From positions 1,364,001-1,428,000 of the forward strand of contig CAWINZ010000005.1 of assembly GCA_963837695.1 (NCBI GenBank): a stretch of DNA of 64,000 bases, read 5' to 3'. Position numbers and translations under genes: made by a program. This stretch comes from VRUE01 sp963837695. GTDB taxonomy: Bacteria; Actinomycetota; Thermoleophilia; Solirubrobacterales; 70-9. Shown here piece by piece: positions 23,063 through 31,702 of this stretch. Under the pieces are notes generated by a model. That model saw only the letters and a program-made list of their open reading frames with translations, was not told where the DNA came from and searched no databases. Within the stretch, counting starts at the first letter, position 1, and every line of letters begins with the position of its first letter.

Positions 23063-24457
23063 TCAGGCGGGAGCGGCTGCCGCCGCCGCGGCCTCCTCCA
23101 GCTCCGCCAGCGATTCGTCGATGCCTGCGGCGATCGTTTCGACGTCCTCCATCGAGTCGTAATCGGCGAGCAGGCCGAAGCAGACGCGGCCGTTGTAGCT
23201 CATGATCGCGATTGCCATCGCGTGGTTCTGGGGCAGGAAGGCGACCGGAAACACCTCTTCCAGCTGGCGCCCCAGCACGTAGAGGGGCATCTGCGGGCCA
23301 GGCACGTTGGTGACGATCAGGTTGAAGAGCCGGGTCGAGAAGTTGATCCGGGCCGCCTGCGCGAGCAGAGTCGGCGGGGCAAAGTCGTTGAAGCGCGAGA
23401 TCACTTCGGCGCCGAGCGCCTGCTTGGAGCGCTTGACGCCCGCCATCTGCTCGCTGACAACCCGCAGGCGGCGCGCCGGGTCCTCGACGTAGACCGGCAA
23501 CGGCCCGCGCATTGCGGCGAGTTTGTTGCCCAGCTCGCCGCGCTCGTCGGCCGCGCGGATCGAGACCGGCACGAGGGCGCGCAGCTCGAGCCCCTCGGTG
23601 CGGATGCCGCGCGTGTGCAGCCAGTTACGCAGCGCCCCGGTCACCACGGCCAGCACGACGTCGTTGACCGTCCCGCCCAGTGTGTCCTTGATCCGTTTGA
23701 AGGTCGCCAGCTCCGAGCGGGTCCAGGTGAAGCGGCGGTGCGGCCCGATCTCGCGGTTGAGCGGCACGTCGGGAGCGGGGTCGGCAAAGGCGCCGGCGAT
23801 CTCGCCGACACCCTCCAGCGCCTCGACCGCGCGCCGCGCGGCGCTCTCAGGATGGCGCACAGCCTCGACCGCGCGCTCGGCGAGTTTCAGCGGGGCGACG
23901 GCAAGCTCGGTGGCGCCGCGGGTGATCAGGTCGGTCGTGGACGGCTGTGGCCGGGGCCGCCAGCCGTCCTCGACCGGGGCCGGCTCGGGAATCGGTTCGA
24001 GGTCGAAGAGCACGGTCCCGATGTCGACCCCGGCGATCCCGTCGACGGCGGCGTGATGGGTCTTCGTCAGCAGCGCGAAGCGGTCACGCTCCAGTCCCTG
24101 CACCAGCCACATCTCCCAGAGCGGCTTGGAGCGGTCGAGTTGCTGTGAGAAGACGCGGGCGGCAAGCCGTTTCAGCTGCGCCTCGCCGCCCGGCTCGGGC
24201 AGCGCCGTGTGGCGGATGTGGTAACTGAGGTTGAAGTTGACGTCATCGGCCCAGAGCGGCCGCCCGGCCTCCAGCGGCGGCACGACGAGGCGCTGGCGAA
24301 AGCGGGGAACCTGGTCCAGCTTGCCGCGCACGTGCTCGACCAGATCGACGTAGCGCGGCGGCGGACCCTCGAAGATCAGGATGCCGCCGATGTGCATGTG
24401 GCTCGAAGAACTCTCGTTGGTCAGGAACGAGGCGTCGGTCGAGCTGAGGCGCTCCAT
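23063..24457 (-). CDS. Wax ester synthase/diacylglycerol acyltransferase (WS/DGAT)
   Basis: 464 residues from the ATG at 24457 (MERLSSTDASFL, the usual family start; an in-frame ATG 21 bases upstream also exists). The active-site HHxxxDG is HHAAVDG. Further signatures are PLWEMWLVQGL, the NDVVLAVVTGALRNWL segment and NVPGPQMPLYVLG near the C-terminus. It should acylate diacylglycerol or fatty alcohols, making storage lipids at the membrane. Confidence 0.93.
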   Translation of the reverse strand: MERLSSTDASFLTNESSSSHMHIGGILIFEGPPPRYVDLVEHVRGKLDQVPRFRQRLVVPPLEAGRPLWADDVNFNLSYHIRHTALPEPGGEAQLKRLAARVFSQQLDRSKPLWEMWLVQGLERDRFALLTKTHHAAVDGIAGVDIGTVLFDLEPIPEPAPVEDGWRPRPQPSTTDLITRGATELAVAPLKLAERAVEAVRHPESAARRAVEALEGVGEIAGAFADPAPDVPLNREIGPHRRFTWTRSELATFKRIKDTLGGTVNDVVLAVVTGALRNWLHTRGIRTEGLELRALVPVSIRAADERGELGNKLAAMRGPLPVYVEDPARRLRVVSEQMAGVKRSKQALGAEVISRFNDFAPPTLLAQAARINFSTRLFNLIVTNVPGPQMPLYVLGRQLEEVFPVAFLPQNHAMAIAIMSYNGRVCFGLLADYDSMEDVETIAAGIDESLAELEEAAAAAAAPA

Positions 24458-24499
24458 GTGGTCTCCGGCGGTTCTCATCCTGCAAGGCTAGCCCCCCGG

Positions 24500-24512
24500 T
24501 ACGCTGGGGGGT
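24500..24512 (+). promoter_or_regulatory. Leaderless-type promoter of ispH
   Basis: TACGCT (24500-24505) lies 7 bases before the ATG, with G-rich sequence between them that pairs with an upstream run of C (a CCCCCC/GGGGGG hairpin). No purine-rich ribosome site with normal spacing is separate from this G run. Confidence 0.4.
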
Positions 24513-25481
24513 ATGTCGGCAACCGAAACTGCAACGCCCAAGCGCGTCCTGCTCGCCGCGCCGCGCGGCTACTGCGCCGGCGTCGACCGCGCCGTGCAGA
24601 CGGTCGAGCGCGCGCTCGAGCACCACGGCGCCCCCGTCTACGTGCGCAAGGAGATCGTCCACAACAAGCACGTGGTCGAGGAGCTGTCCAAGCGCGGTGC
24701 GATCTTCGTCGAGGAGGAGACCGAGGTGCCGGAGGGCGAGATGGTCGTCTTCTCCGCCCACGGCGTCGCCCCGGCGGTGCATGAGAACGCCGCTGCGCGC
24801 GGTCTGCGCACGATCGACGCGACCTGTCCCCTGGTGACCAAGGTCCACGTCTCGGCGCGGCGCTTCGCCGCCGACGGCTACACGATCGTGATGATCGGCC
24901 ACGAGGGGCACGAGGAGGTCGAAGGGACCACCGGCGAGGCGCCGGACAGCATCGTCCTCGTGCAGACAGTCGAGGAGGTCGCCGACCTCCAGGTCCCCGA
25001 TCCCGAGCGGGTCGCCTTCATCACCCAGACGACCCTCTCGGTCGACGAGACCGGCGAGATCATCGCCGCCCTGCGCTCCAAGTTCCCGGCGATCGTCAGC
25101 TCCAAAACCGACGACATCTGTTACGCGACGACGAACCGGCAGATCGCCGTCAAGCAGCTCGCGCGCGAGTGCGAGCTGGTGCTGGTGATCGGCTCGACCA
25201 ACTCGTCCAATTCCAACCGCCTGGTCGAGGTGGCGCGCGAGCACGGCGCCGCCTCGCACCTGATCGACAACCACACGCAGGTGCTGGAGGAGTGGCTCGA
25301 GGGAGTCGAGACCGTCGGCATCACCTCAGGGGCCAGCGCCCCTGAGGAGCTGGTCGCAAGTCTGGTCGAGCTCTTCCGCGAGCGCGGCGCCGAGGACGTC
25401 TCCGAGCTGCGCACCGTTCACGAGGACGTGCGCTTCATGCTGCCTAGGGAGATTCGCGAAGCGGTGGCTGCTTCGGCGTGA
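24513..25481 (+). CDS. ispH: 4-hydroxy-3-methylbut-2-enyl diphosphate reductase
   Basis: 322 residues. The three cluster-binding cysteines are in PRGYCAGVDRA, IDATCPLV and DDICYATTNRQ; the family Ser/Asn motif GSTNSSNSNRL is intact. It catalyses the last step of the MEP isoprenoid pathway, giving IPP and DMAPP. Its cluster needs the Suf genes found 4-13 kb away. The stop codon touches the left arm of repeat copy B. Confidence 0.97.
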   Translation: MSATETATPKRVLLAAPRGYCAGVDRAVQTVERALEHHGAPVYVRKEIVHNKHVVEELSKRGAIFVEEETEVPEGEMVVFSAHGVAPAVHENAAARGLRTIDATCPLVTKVHVSARRFAADGYTIVMIGHEGHEEVEGTTGEAPDSIVLVQTVEEVADLQVPDPERVAFITQTTLSVDETGEIIAALRSKFPAIVSSKTDDICYATTNRQIAVKQLARECELVLVIGSTNSSNSNRLVEVAREHGAASHLIDNHTQVLEEWLEGVETVGITSGASAPEELVASLVELFRERGAEDVSELRTVHEDVRFMLPREIREAVAASA

Positions 25482-25594
25482 GAGAGCGCGGGGGTGCTAC
25501 CCCCGCTCAACTTTTTCGGTGGGATGCTCTCGGTCTGCCGTGGACTGCTTCGGCGAAAAAGTACAAGCCGCGGGGCAGCACCCCCGCGCTCTCT
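25480..25594. repeat. Structured intergenic repeat, copy B
   Basis: Arms at 25481-25498 and 25577-25594 are perfectly complementary over 18 bp. The inner core (CTCAACTTTTTCGGTGGG and GCGAAAAAGTACAAGCCGCG) matches copy A at 2741-2858, but the outer arms do not. It exactly fills the space between the convergent ispH and DipZ-like genes, touching both stop codons, where a bidirectional terminator would be expected. Confidence 0.8.
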
Positions 25595-26390
25595 ACCTCG
25601 GAACCCCTGCGGAGAAGCTGATGGACCAGATGCGCAAGCCTGGAGTGGGACGGAGAGCAATGGTGTGCTGCTCGTGCTTTGAATGCTCGGCGAGCGTGTA
25701 AAGCGCAGGCCCCGCCGTCGCGATCGAGTCCAGTTCCGTGCCGTCGAGCTCAATCGCTATTTCTCCCTCCCCCTCGACCGTCGCATGGACACCGCCCGCT
25801 TCGTAGGGAATTTCCAGCTGACTCTCCCAAGACTCATCGGGGAAGATCTCGGGCGTGGGCGGCAGCACCTTGACGCCGGGCGCGTCGGTCGGCCGCAGCG
25901 GCTCCATCGGCTCGGGCAGTGCCTGCAGCGCGTCCTGCTCGCGCAGCTCGGCCTGGATCGCTTCCTCGCTCGCGCGGTATTCGCCCTCGCCGAAGTGGAA
26001 CCAGGTGAGCGCGCCGCCGAGCTTCCAGAGGAAGAGGCTGGGCCAGCCCTCGCAGCCGTAGGCATGCCAGAGGCGGCGATCGGCGTCGATCGCGACCGGG
26101 AACTCGACCCCGAGCCGCTCGAGTCCCGTCGCCACCGCGCCAGGCTCGGCCCCAAAGGGGAAGCGGGGCGCCTGCACGCCGATCGTCCTCAGGCCATGCG
26201 ACTCGTAGCGGCGCGCCCACTCGCATACGTAGGGGAGCGTGCGCACGCTGTTGAGCTGGGCGAAGTCGAAGAAGTGGACGAGGACCGGCCCGCCGGCGGT
26301 CGCGACCGGCATCGACTTCGGCGCCTCGCCGATCCACTCGATCCCCTCGGGCAGGTCGGGAGCGGCGATGTTGTCTCGTTCAGGATGCAT
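25593..26390 (-). CDS. DipZ-like thioredoxin-fold protein lacking catalytic cysteines
   Basis: 265 residues. Residues 25-150 form a thioredoxin-like domain resembling the extracytoplasmic part of DipZ (FDFAQLNSVRTLPYVCEW, then GVQAPRFPFGAE and YGCEGWPSLFLWKLGG). DipZ normally has a CxxC in the position of LNSV, so the redox pair is missing. The C-terminal about 100 residues (VHATVEGEGEIAIELDG) match the DipZ beta-rich C-terminal module. No membrane segment or clear signal peptide is present. A binding or chaperone role rather than thiol exchange is inferred. Confidence 0.8.
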   Translation of the reverse strand: MHPERDNIAAPDLPEGIEWIGEAPKSMPVATAGGPVLVHFFDFAQLNSVRTLPYVCEWARRYESHGLRTIGVQAPRFPFGAEPGAVATGLERLGVEFPVAIDADRRLWHAYGCEGWPSLFLWKLGGALTWFHFGEGEYRASEEAIQAELREQDALQALPEPMEPLRPTDAPGVKVLPPTPEIFPDESWESQLEIPYEAGGVHATVEGEGEIAIELDGTELDSIATAGPALYTLAEHSKHEQHTIALRPTPGLRIWSISFSAGVPR

Positions 26391-26430
26391 TTAGAAAGTC
26401 GCAACTTATCTGCGCTAGCTTTCCCGGGCG

Positions 26431-26676
26431 ATGATCGAGTTCGCGATCGCGGCCATTCCGCTTCTCTTGCTGCTCGTCGCCCTGCTGCTCGGGCGCTACC
26501 CGGGTTGCGAGGCGGCGATGTGGCTTGCGGTGCGGATCGCCTCGCGAACTCGTCGCGAAGCCACAACGGCGACCAACTCACGTCGGCCGCAACCGCCCGC
26601 TTCGCGTGCGGCTCACGGCGGCCTCCTGATCGCCTTCGGCCTCGCCCAGCGCCCGCCTCCTCTCGCTCTGCAGTAG
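26431..26676 (+). CDS. Small single-pass membrane protein
   Basis: 81 residues. One hydrophobic segment (AIAAIPLLLLLVALLLG) is followed by RYPGCEAAMWLAVRIASRTR and a Pro/Ala/Arg-rich tail. I do not know its function. It leads a likely operon with the cupredoxin-like and membrane proteins that follow, so it may assist a metal- or redox-related membrane complex. No obvious ribosome site stands out. Confidence 0.6.
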   Translation: MIEFAIAAIPLLLLLVALLLGRYPGCEAAMWLAVRIASRTRREATTATNSRRPQPPASRAAHGGLLIAFGLAQRPPPLALQ

Positions 26677-26707
26677 GCCAGTCCCACACCTACGCAAAGG
26701 AGCGAAC

Positions 26708-27079
26708 ATGAACTCGAACACTGTGCGTGCATTGGTCGGCGCCGGGATTGTTGTCGTGGCGGTCGTCCTGCTGATCGTCCTGAAGAGCAACAGCGGCGAT
26801 AGCAGCGCGACGAGCAAGGGCGTCACCACGATTGTCATCAAGAACGGCGAACCGGTCGGCGGGATCGCGCAGCTGACCTACAACAAGGGGGAAGAGGTCC
26901 GCTTCAAGGTGGACTCCGACGTCAGCGACGAGGTTCACATGCACGGCTACGACATCATGAAGGACGTCAAGGCCGGCGGCTCGGTCAGCTTCGACTTTCC
27001 GGCCACGATCGAAGGCGTCTTCGAGGCGGAGCTGGAGGGTCGCAAAGAACAGATCCTCGAACTCGCGGTGAACCCTTGA
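26708..27079 (+). CDS. Membrane-anchored cupredoxin-like protein
   Basis: 123 residues. An N-terminal anchor (VGAGIVVVAVVLLIVLK) is followed by a beta-rich domain with HMHGYD and a C-terminal EGVFEAELEGRKEQI, as in cupredoxin-like or EfeO N-terminal domains. The HMH could help bind copper, but a complete type 1 site (Cys plus Met) is not seen. A strong ribosome site, AAAGGAG, is 7 bases before the ATG. It overlaps the next gene (TTGA). Confidence 0.78.
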   Translation: MNSNTVRALVGAGIVVVAVVLLIVLKSNSGDSSATSKGVTTIVIKNGEPVGGIAQLTYNKGEEVRFKVDSDVSDEVHMHGYDIMKDVKAGGSVSFDFPATIEGVFEAELEGRKEQILELAVNP

Positions 27080-28482
27080 GCTGGCTCGGCTCGCTGCTGC
27101 CGATCGCCCACGCGCTCGTCGCGCGTAAAGACCTGCCTGTTCCAGCCTGGCTGTTCGCCTGGGCGGCGTCGATCGTCCTGATCGTCTCCTTCTTCGCGCT
27201 CTCGGTCGGCTGGCGGACGCCCCGCTTCGAGAAGGACCGCTGGCGTCCTCTCGCGGCGGGGCTCTCGCGGGCCCTGCTCGCGCTGCCGGCGCAGATCTTC
27301 TACGGGGCAGTCGGGGTCCTCTTGCTCGGCGTGGCGATTTACGCCGGCCTGCGCGGGACCGAAGCACCCGACCGCAACTTCGCCCTCACCTTTCTCTACG
27401 TCACCACCTGGCTCGGCTTCCCACTGTTCAGCGTCTTCCTCGGTGACGTCTTCCGGCCCTTCAACCCCTGGCGGGCGGTGGGCCGGGTCGTGGGGGGAGG
27501 GTTCACGGCGCTGGCCGGTCAGCGCGCCGCCCACCTGAGGTATCCGGAGAAGCTGGGGCGCTGGCCGGCCGCGATCGGCCTGCTCGCCGTCGTCTGGCTG
27601 GAGATCGTCTACGGCGCCAGCGGTGGGGTGGCGGTGGGGCTGAATCCGCACGCCGCGGCGGTCGCGGCCATCCTCTACAGCGGCTATACGCTGGTGATGA
27701 TGGGCCTGTTCGGGGTCGAGCAGTGGTGCCGGACGGGGGAGGTCTTCTCGGTCTACTTCGGCATGTTCGGGACGCTCGGTTGCTTCGGTACGAAGGACGG
27801 ACGCTTGGGAGCGCGCCGCCCGTTCTCCGCCGCAACCAAGTGGGCGACCGTGCCGGGGTCGGCCGCCGTGGTGATCGCCTCGATCGCGAGCACCAGCTTC
27901 GACGGCGCCCAGGAGGGAGCGTTCAAGGGCGCCCTCGAAAGCACCTTCAACCACCTGGTTGACGCCGGCGTCGGTCTGACCTCGGCCCTGCGTGTCACCG
28001 ACACGATCTTCATGGCGCTCTGCTTCGTCGGGGTCGCCCTCGTCTACTTGATCGGGGTGCGGGGGATGGCCGGTGTTCCGGGCGCCCCGTCGTTCAAGAA
28101 ACTGCGCGACGGCTTTGCCCACACCCTGATCCCGATCGCCTTCGCCTACCTGGTCGCCCACTACTTCAGCCTCTTTGTCTTCCAGGAGCAGGCCCAGTTC
28201 ACCTATCTGCTCTCCGACCCGCTCGGGACCGGGACCACCGACCTCTTCGGCACTGCGTCGTCGGGCATCGACTTCCGCCTGCTCGGCGCCAACGCGATCT
28301 GGTACGTGCAGGTCGGCGCCCTCGTGATCGGGCATGTGATCGGGCTCACCCTCGCGCACGACCGCGCCACCGCCTACTGGGGCGACTACCGCCAGGCGAC
28401 TCGCTCCCAGTATTGGATGCTCGCGGTCATGGTGGCCTTCACCTGTTTCGGCCTCTATCTACTCTCCGTGGCCAACGCTTGA
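27076..28482 (+). CDS. Polytopic membrane protein (fenitrothion-hydrolase-annotated family)
   Basis: 468 residues with about ten hydrophobic segments, starting at a TTG that overlaps the previous stop. Proteins like this are often annotated as fenitrothion hydrolase in actinobacteria, after FedB; enzymatic activity in this branch is unproven. Its fixed place after a cupredoxin-like gene suggests a membrane role linked to copper or another metal. Conserved-looking motifs include GFPLFSVFLGDVFRPFNPWR and FGMFGTLGCFG. Confidence 0.75.
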   Translation: MSWLGSLLPIAHALVARKDLPVPAWLFAWAASIVLIVSFFALSVGWRTPRFEKDRWRPLAAGLSRALLALPAQIFYGAVGVLLLGVAIYAGLRGTEAPDRNFALTFLYVTTWLGFPLFSVFLGDVFRPFNPWRAVGRVVGGGFTALAGQRAAHLRYPEKLGRWPAAIGLLAVVWLEIVYGASGGVAVGLNPHAAAVAAILYSGYTLVMMGLFGVEQWCRTGEVFSVYFGMFGTLGCFGTKDGRLGARRPFSAATKWATVPGSAAVVIASIASTSFDGAQEGAFKGALESTFNHLVDAGVGLTSALRVTDTIFMALCFVGVALVYLIGVRGMAGVPGAPSFKKLRDGFAHTLIPIAFAYLVAHYFSLFVFQEQAQFTYLLSDPLGTGTTDLFGTASSGIDFRLLGANAIWYVQVGALVIGHVIGLTLAHDRATAYWGDYRQATRSQYWMLAVMVAFTCFGLYLLSVANA

Positions 28483-28635
28483 GGCCGCGTTTTGCGGGTA
28501 AATGTGGGTGTGGCACCCCCGATTGGTCGGCTTTCTACCGATGGCGTGGAACGGCCAGGGTGGTTGACTGGAGTTGAGATTGCGAATCACAGATGTTCCG
28601 TCTCCCTCCCATAGACAAGAACAAGAAGTAAGCAT

Positions 28636-28672
28636 CAAGGCCACCGGTCATATCAGCCATCCGGTGGCCTTG
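28636..28672. terminator. Hairpin between convergent operons
   Basis: CAAGGCCACCGG and CCGGTGGCCTTG form a perfect 12-bp stem with a 13-base loop, between the membrane-protein operon and the sufD end. There is no long T run, but the position fits transcription termination from both sides. Confidence 0.7.
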
Positions 28673-28702
28673 GTGTATTTCAGTGTTGAGTGAGCCGTCG
28701 CG

Positions 28703-29812
28703 CTAGAGGATCTCGGCGAGGCGGCGCTCCAGCGCGGCGGAGACCTCGTCCCGCACCGGTCCCTCCGCCAGGCGTTCGACCAGCGACTCGAGGAAGCCCT
28801 CGATGATCAGCTGCTTGGCAGCCGCAGGGTCGAGCCCGCGCGAGGTCAGGTAGAAGAGCTGGTCGCGGTCGATCTGGGCGATCGCGGCGGCGTGGGTGCA
28901 GCGGACGTCGTCAGCTTCGATCTCCAGGCCGGGAATCGCGTCGGCGTGGGCCGCGGGGGAGAGCAGCAGGTTGCGGCTCTCCTGGAAGGCGTCGGTCCCC
29001 TGCGCGCCGGGGTCGACCCGGATCATTCCGCGCCAGACGGCGGTTGAGCCGGCGGCGAGCACGCCGCGGAAGGCGAGGTCGGAGAAGGTGTTCGGCGCCG
29101 CGTGCTCCTGGGTCGTGTCGTAATCGAGGTGCTGGCCGGGGCCGCTGGCGTAGCCGCCGGTCACCCGCGCCTCGGAGCCGGGGCCGGCGAGCCTGGCGTC
29201 CATCCGCACCTTGCCGCGAGCCGAGCCGAAGCCGAGCGCGGTCCAGTCGAGGCGACCGTCGCGCTCCACCTGGGCGCGCTGGCTGGAGAAGATCCAGGCG
29301 CGCTCGGAGATGTCCTGGGTCGAGACGTAGCGCAGCGTCGCCGCCTGGCCGACGTGCAGCTCGACCACCGAGTTGAGCAGGGCGTCGGTGTCGTCGCTCG
29401 CGGAACCGCTGTGCTCCCAAACCTCGGCCTCGGCGCCCTCCTCGACCACGATCAGGGTGCGCCAGTAGACAACGCTGCCGCTCTCGTCGAGGGGCACCTC
29501 GACCTTGATCGGCGCGGCGAGCTTCACCCCGGCCGGAACGTGGATCAGCACGCCGTCGCGCCAACCCGCCTCGTTGCGGGCGACGAAGGGATCGTCGTCT
29601 GGCACCAGGGCGCCAAGTCGGCCGTCGATCAGCTCGGGACGGGCGTCGACCGCCTCGCCGAGCGGCAACACGGTCGCTCCGTCGACCGGTCCGATCGCCG
29701 AGCTGGGCGAAGCGGGCTCGTAGGCGTCGAGGTCGAGCTTCGAGAGGTCGGTGAATTCCCACCCCTTCGTCTTCTGATCCGGAAGGGGTGGAAGCGTCGC
29801 GAGCTCAGCCAA
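28703..29812 (-). CDS. sufD: SUF complex subunit SufD
   Basis: 369 residues. The SufBD beta-helix core shows TLIVVEEGAEAEVWEHSGSA, DTTQEHAAPNTFSDLAFRGV and LEIEADDVRCTHAAAIAQID. SufD forms the SufBC2D scaffold with SufB and SufC for building iron-sulfur clusters. It overlaps the sufB stop by 8 bases and ends the Rieske-sufB-sufD operon. Confidence 0.95.
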   Translation of the reverse strand: MAELATLPPLPDQKTKGWEFTDLSKLDLDAYEPASPSSAIGPVDGATVLPLGEAVDARPELIDGRLGALVPDDDPFVARNEAGWRDGVLIHVPAGVKLAAPIKVEVPLDESGSVVYWRTLIVVEEGAEAEVWEHSGSASDDTDALLNSVVELHVGQAATLRYVSTQDISERAWIFSSQRAQVERDGRLDWTALGFGSARGKVRMDARLAGPGSEARVTGGYASGPGQHLDYDTTQEHAAPNTFSDLAFRGVLAAGSTAVWRGMIRVDPGAQGTDAFQESRNLLLSPAAHADAIPGLEIEADDVRCTHAAAIAQIDRDQLFYLTSRGLDPAAAKQLIIEGFLESLVERLAEGPVRDEVSAALERRLAEIL

Positions 29813-31238
29813 TCGAGCCCTCCATCTGCAGCTCGATCAGGCGGTTGAGCTCGACCGCGTACTCCATCGGCAGCTCTTTGGTGACCGGCTCGATGAAGCC
29901 GTTGACGATCATCTTCGAGGCCTCTTCCTCGTCGAGCCCGTGGCTCTGCAAGTAGAAGATCTGCTCGTCGCCGATTTTCGAGACGGTCGCCTCGTGGCCG
30001 ACGTCGGCGTCGTTCTCGTCGATCCGGATCGTCGGGTAGGTGTCCGAGCGCGAGTCCTCGTCGAGCAGCAGCGCGTCGCAGACGACCTTCGAGCGCGACT
30101 CGGTCGCCCCGTCGGCGACTTCCAGCAGGCCGCGGTAGGTGCTGCGGCCGCCGTCCTTGGAGATCGACTTGGAGAAGATCGAGGACGACGTGCGCGGCGC
30201 CGCGTGGATGATCTTGCCGCCGGCGTCCTGGTGCTGGCCCTCGCCGGCGAAGGCGATCGAGAGGATCTCGCCGTGCGCTTCGGGCCCGAGCAGGTAGATC
30301 GACGGGTACTTCATCGTCAGTTTCGAGCCGAGGTTGCAGTCGACCCACTCCATCGTCGCCTTCTCATGGGCGACGGCGCGCTTGGTGACCAGATTGAAGA
30401 CGTTCTGCGACCAGTTCTGCACGGTCGTGTAGCGGACCCGTGAGCTCGGTTTGGCGACGATCTCGACCACCGCGGAGTGCAGCGAGTCGGTCGAGTAGAC
30501 CGGCGCCGTGCAGCCCTCGATGTAGTGGACGTCGGAGCCCTCCTCGGCGATGATCAGCGTGCGCTCGAACTGGCCCATGTTCTCGGTGTTGATCCGGAAG
30601 TAGGCCTGCAGCGGCATCTCGACCTTGACCCCGGCCGGGACGTAGACGAAGGACCCGCCCGACCAGACGGCCGAGTTGAGCGCCGCCAGTTTGTTGTCGT
30701 TGGCGGGGATGATCGTCGCCCAGTACTCGCGCACCAGGTCCTCGTGCTCGCGCAGCGCCGTGTCCATGTCGGTGAAGATCACGCCCTGGGCCTCGAGCTT
30801 CTCGTTGACCTGGTGGTAGACGACCTCCGACTCGTACTGGGCACCGACCCCGGAGAGGAATTTGCGCTCGGCCTCGGGAATGCCGAGCCGGTCGAAGGTG
30901 TTTTTGATGTCGTCCGGGACCTCGCTCCAGTCGCGGCTGTTTTTCTCAGAGGCGCGGACGAAGTAGTGGATGTCGTCGAAGTCGATCTGGCCGAGATTGC
31001 CGCCCCAGGCCGGGGTCGGGCGCGAGTAGAAGTGTTCGAGCGACTTCAGCCGGAAGTCGCGCATCCACTGCGGCTCGTCCTTGTAGTCGGAGATCGATTC
31101 GACCACCTCGCGGGAGAGGCCCTTCGGCGCTTTGTAGGCGTAGCCGCCCTCGGGATCGTGGAAGCCGAACTTCTCCTTGTAGTCGGCGTTGATCCCGGCA
31201 AGCTCTCTTTTCTCCGCAACTGCCTCTGGCGTTGCCAT
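29805..31238 (-). CDS. sufB: SUF scaffold protein SufB
   Basis: 477 residues, a normal SufB length. Signatures include SGGSFVYVPAGVKVEMPLQA, EGSDVHYIEGCTAPVYSTDS and EATVSKIGDEQIFYLQSHGL. SufB is where the nascent cluster is assembled from sulfide delivered by SufS-SufU. The start lies 4 bases after the Rieske gene stop; sufD follows by overlap. Confidence 0.97.
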   Translation of the reverse strand: MATPEAVAEKRELAGINADYKEKFGFHDPEGGYAYKAPKGLSREVVESISDYKDEPQWMRDFRLKSLEHFYSRPTPAWGGNLGQIDFDDIHYFVRASEKNSRDWSEVPDDIKNTFDRLGIPEAERKFLSGVGAQYESEVVYHQVNEKLEAQGVIFTDMDTALREHEDLVREYWATIIPANDNKLAALNSAVWSGGSFVYVPAGVKVEMPLQAYFRINTENMGQFERTLIIAEEGSDVHYIEGCTAPVYSTDSLHSAVVEIVAKPSSRVRYTTVQNWSQNVFNLVTKRAVAHEKATMEWVDCNLGSKLTMKYPSIYLLGPEAHGEILSIAFAGEGQHQDAGGKIIHAAPRTSSSIFSKSISKDGGRSTYRGLLEVADGATESRSKVVCDALLLDEDSRSDTYPTIRIDENDADVGHEATVSKIGDEQIFYLQSHGLDEEEASKMIVNGFIEPVTKELPMEYAVELNRLIELQMEGSIG

Positions 31239-31241
31239 TGG

Positions 31242-31571
31242 TTAATCGACCTCCAGAAAGATGGTGTCGTCGACGACGGCTGTCGCGAACGTCCGCACCG
31301 GAGCATAGGCGGGGAGCGTCTTCGGCCTGCCGGTGGTCAGGTCGAAGAGCGAGCCGTGGCGGGGGCACTCGACGGTGCAGGACTCGGCGCTGAACTCGCC
31401 CTCGGCGAGCGGGCCGTCGTCATGGGAGCAGCGATCCTCGATCGCGTACAGCGTCCCGTCGCAGTTGAAGACCCCGATCTTGATCCCCTCGTGCTCGACC
31501 AGGCGCGTCGCGCCGGGCCCCAGCTCAGAGAGTGGGCAGACCTCGATCTTGGTGGTTGTGCCGTCCGTCAC
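31242..31571 (-). CDS. Rieske-type [2Fe-2S] ferredoxin
   Basis: 109 residues from the GTG at 31571. The Rieske ligands are in RCSHDDGPL and VECPRHGSLFDL (C-x-H and C-x2-H). It has the small bacterial ferredoxin form seen inside many actinobacterial suf operons, where it probably supplies electrons for cluster assembly. A much longer frame upstream would cross the promoter and is rejected. AGGA 6 bases before the GTG serves as ribosome site. Confidence 0.93.
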   Translation of the reverse strand: MTDGTTTKIEVCPLSELGPGATRLVEHEGIKIGVFNCDGTLYAIEDRCSHDDGPLAEGEFSAESCTVECPRHGSLFDLTTGRPKTLPAYAPVRTFATAVVDDTIFLEVD

Positions 31572-31574
31572 GTT

Positions 31575-31601
31575 ATTCCTAGTGTATCGGTCGGGATTAT
31601 A
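31575..31601 (-). promoter_or_regulatory. Promoter and Rrf2-type motif of the Rieske-sufBD operon
   Basis: On the minus strand a perfect -10 (TATAAT, 31601-31596) is followed by CCGACCGATACACTAGGAAT (31594-31575). The latter matches CCGACCGCTTCAGTAGGATT before the rrf2-sufC operon at 15 of 20 positions. A repressor bound here would cover the transcription start. Binding by the Rrf2 protein is inferred. Confidence 0.6.
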
Positions 31602-31702
31602 GCCTGCGAGCCGGATCGGCTGTCGTCCCGTAACAGGTGCTTGACCACCCGCGCCGCGGGGATGAGAGGATCGGAGGCGACCTTCGACGATTGGAGCAGT
31701 GG

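Noticed and set aside
26947..28359. 470-codon minus-strand frame
   Set aside because: It is the antisense shadow of the membrane-protein gene, rich in Glu, Arg, Gly and Asp as expected of reverse-read hydrophobic codons.
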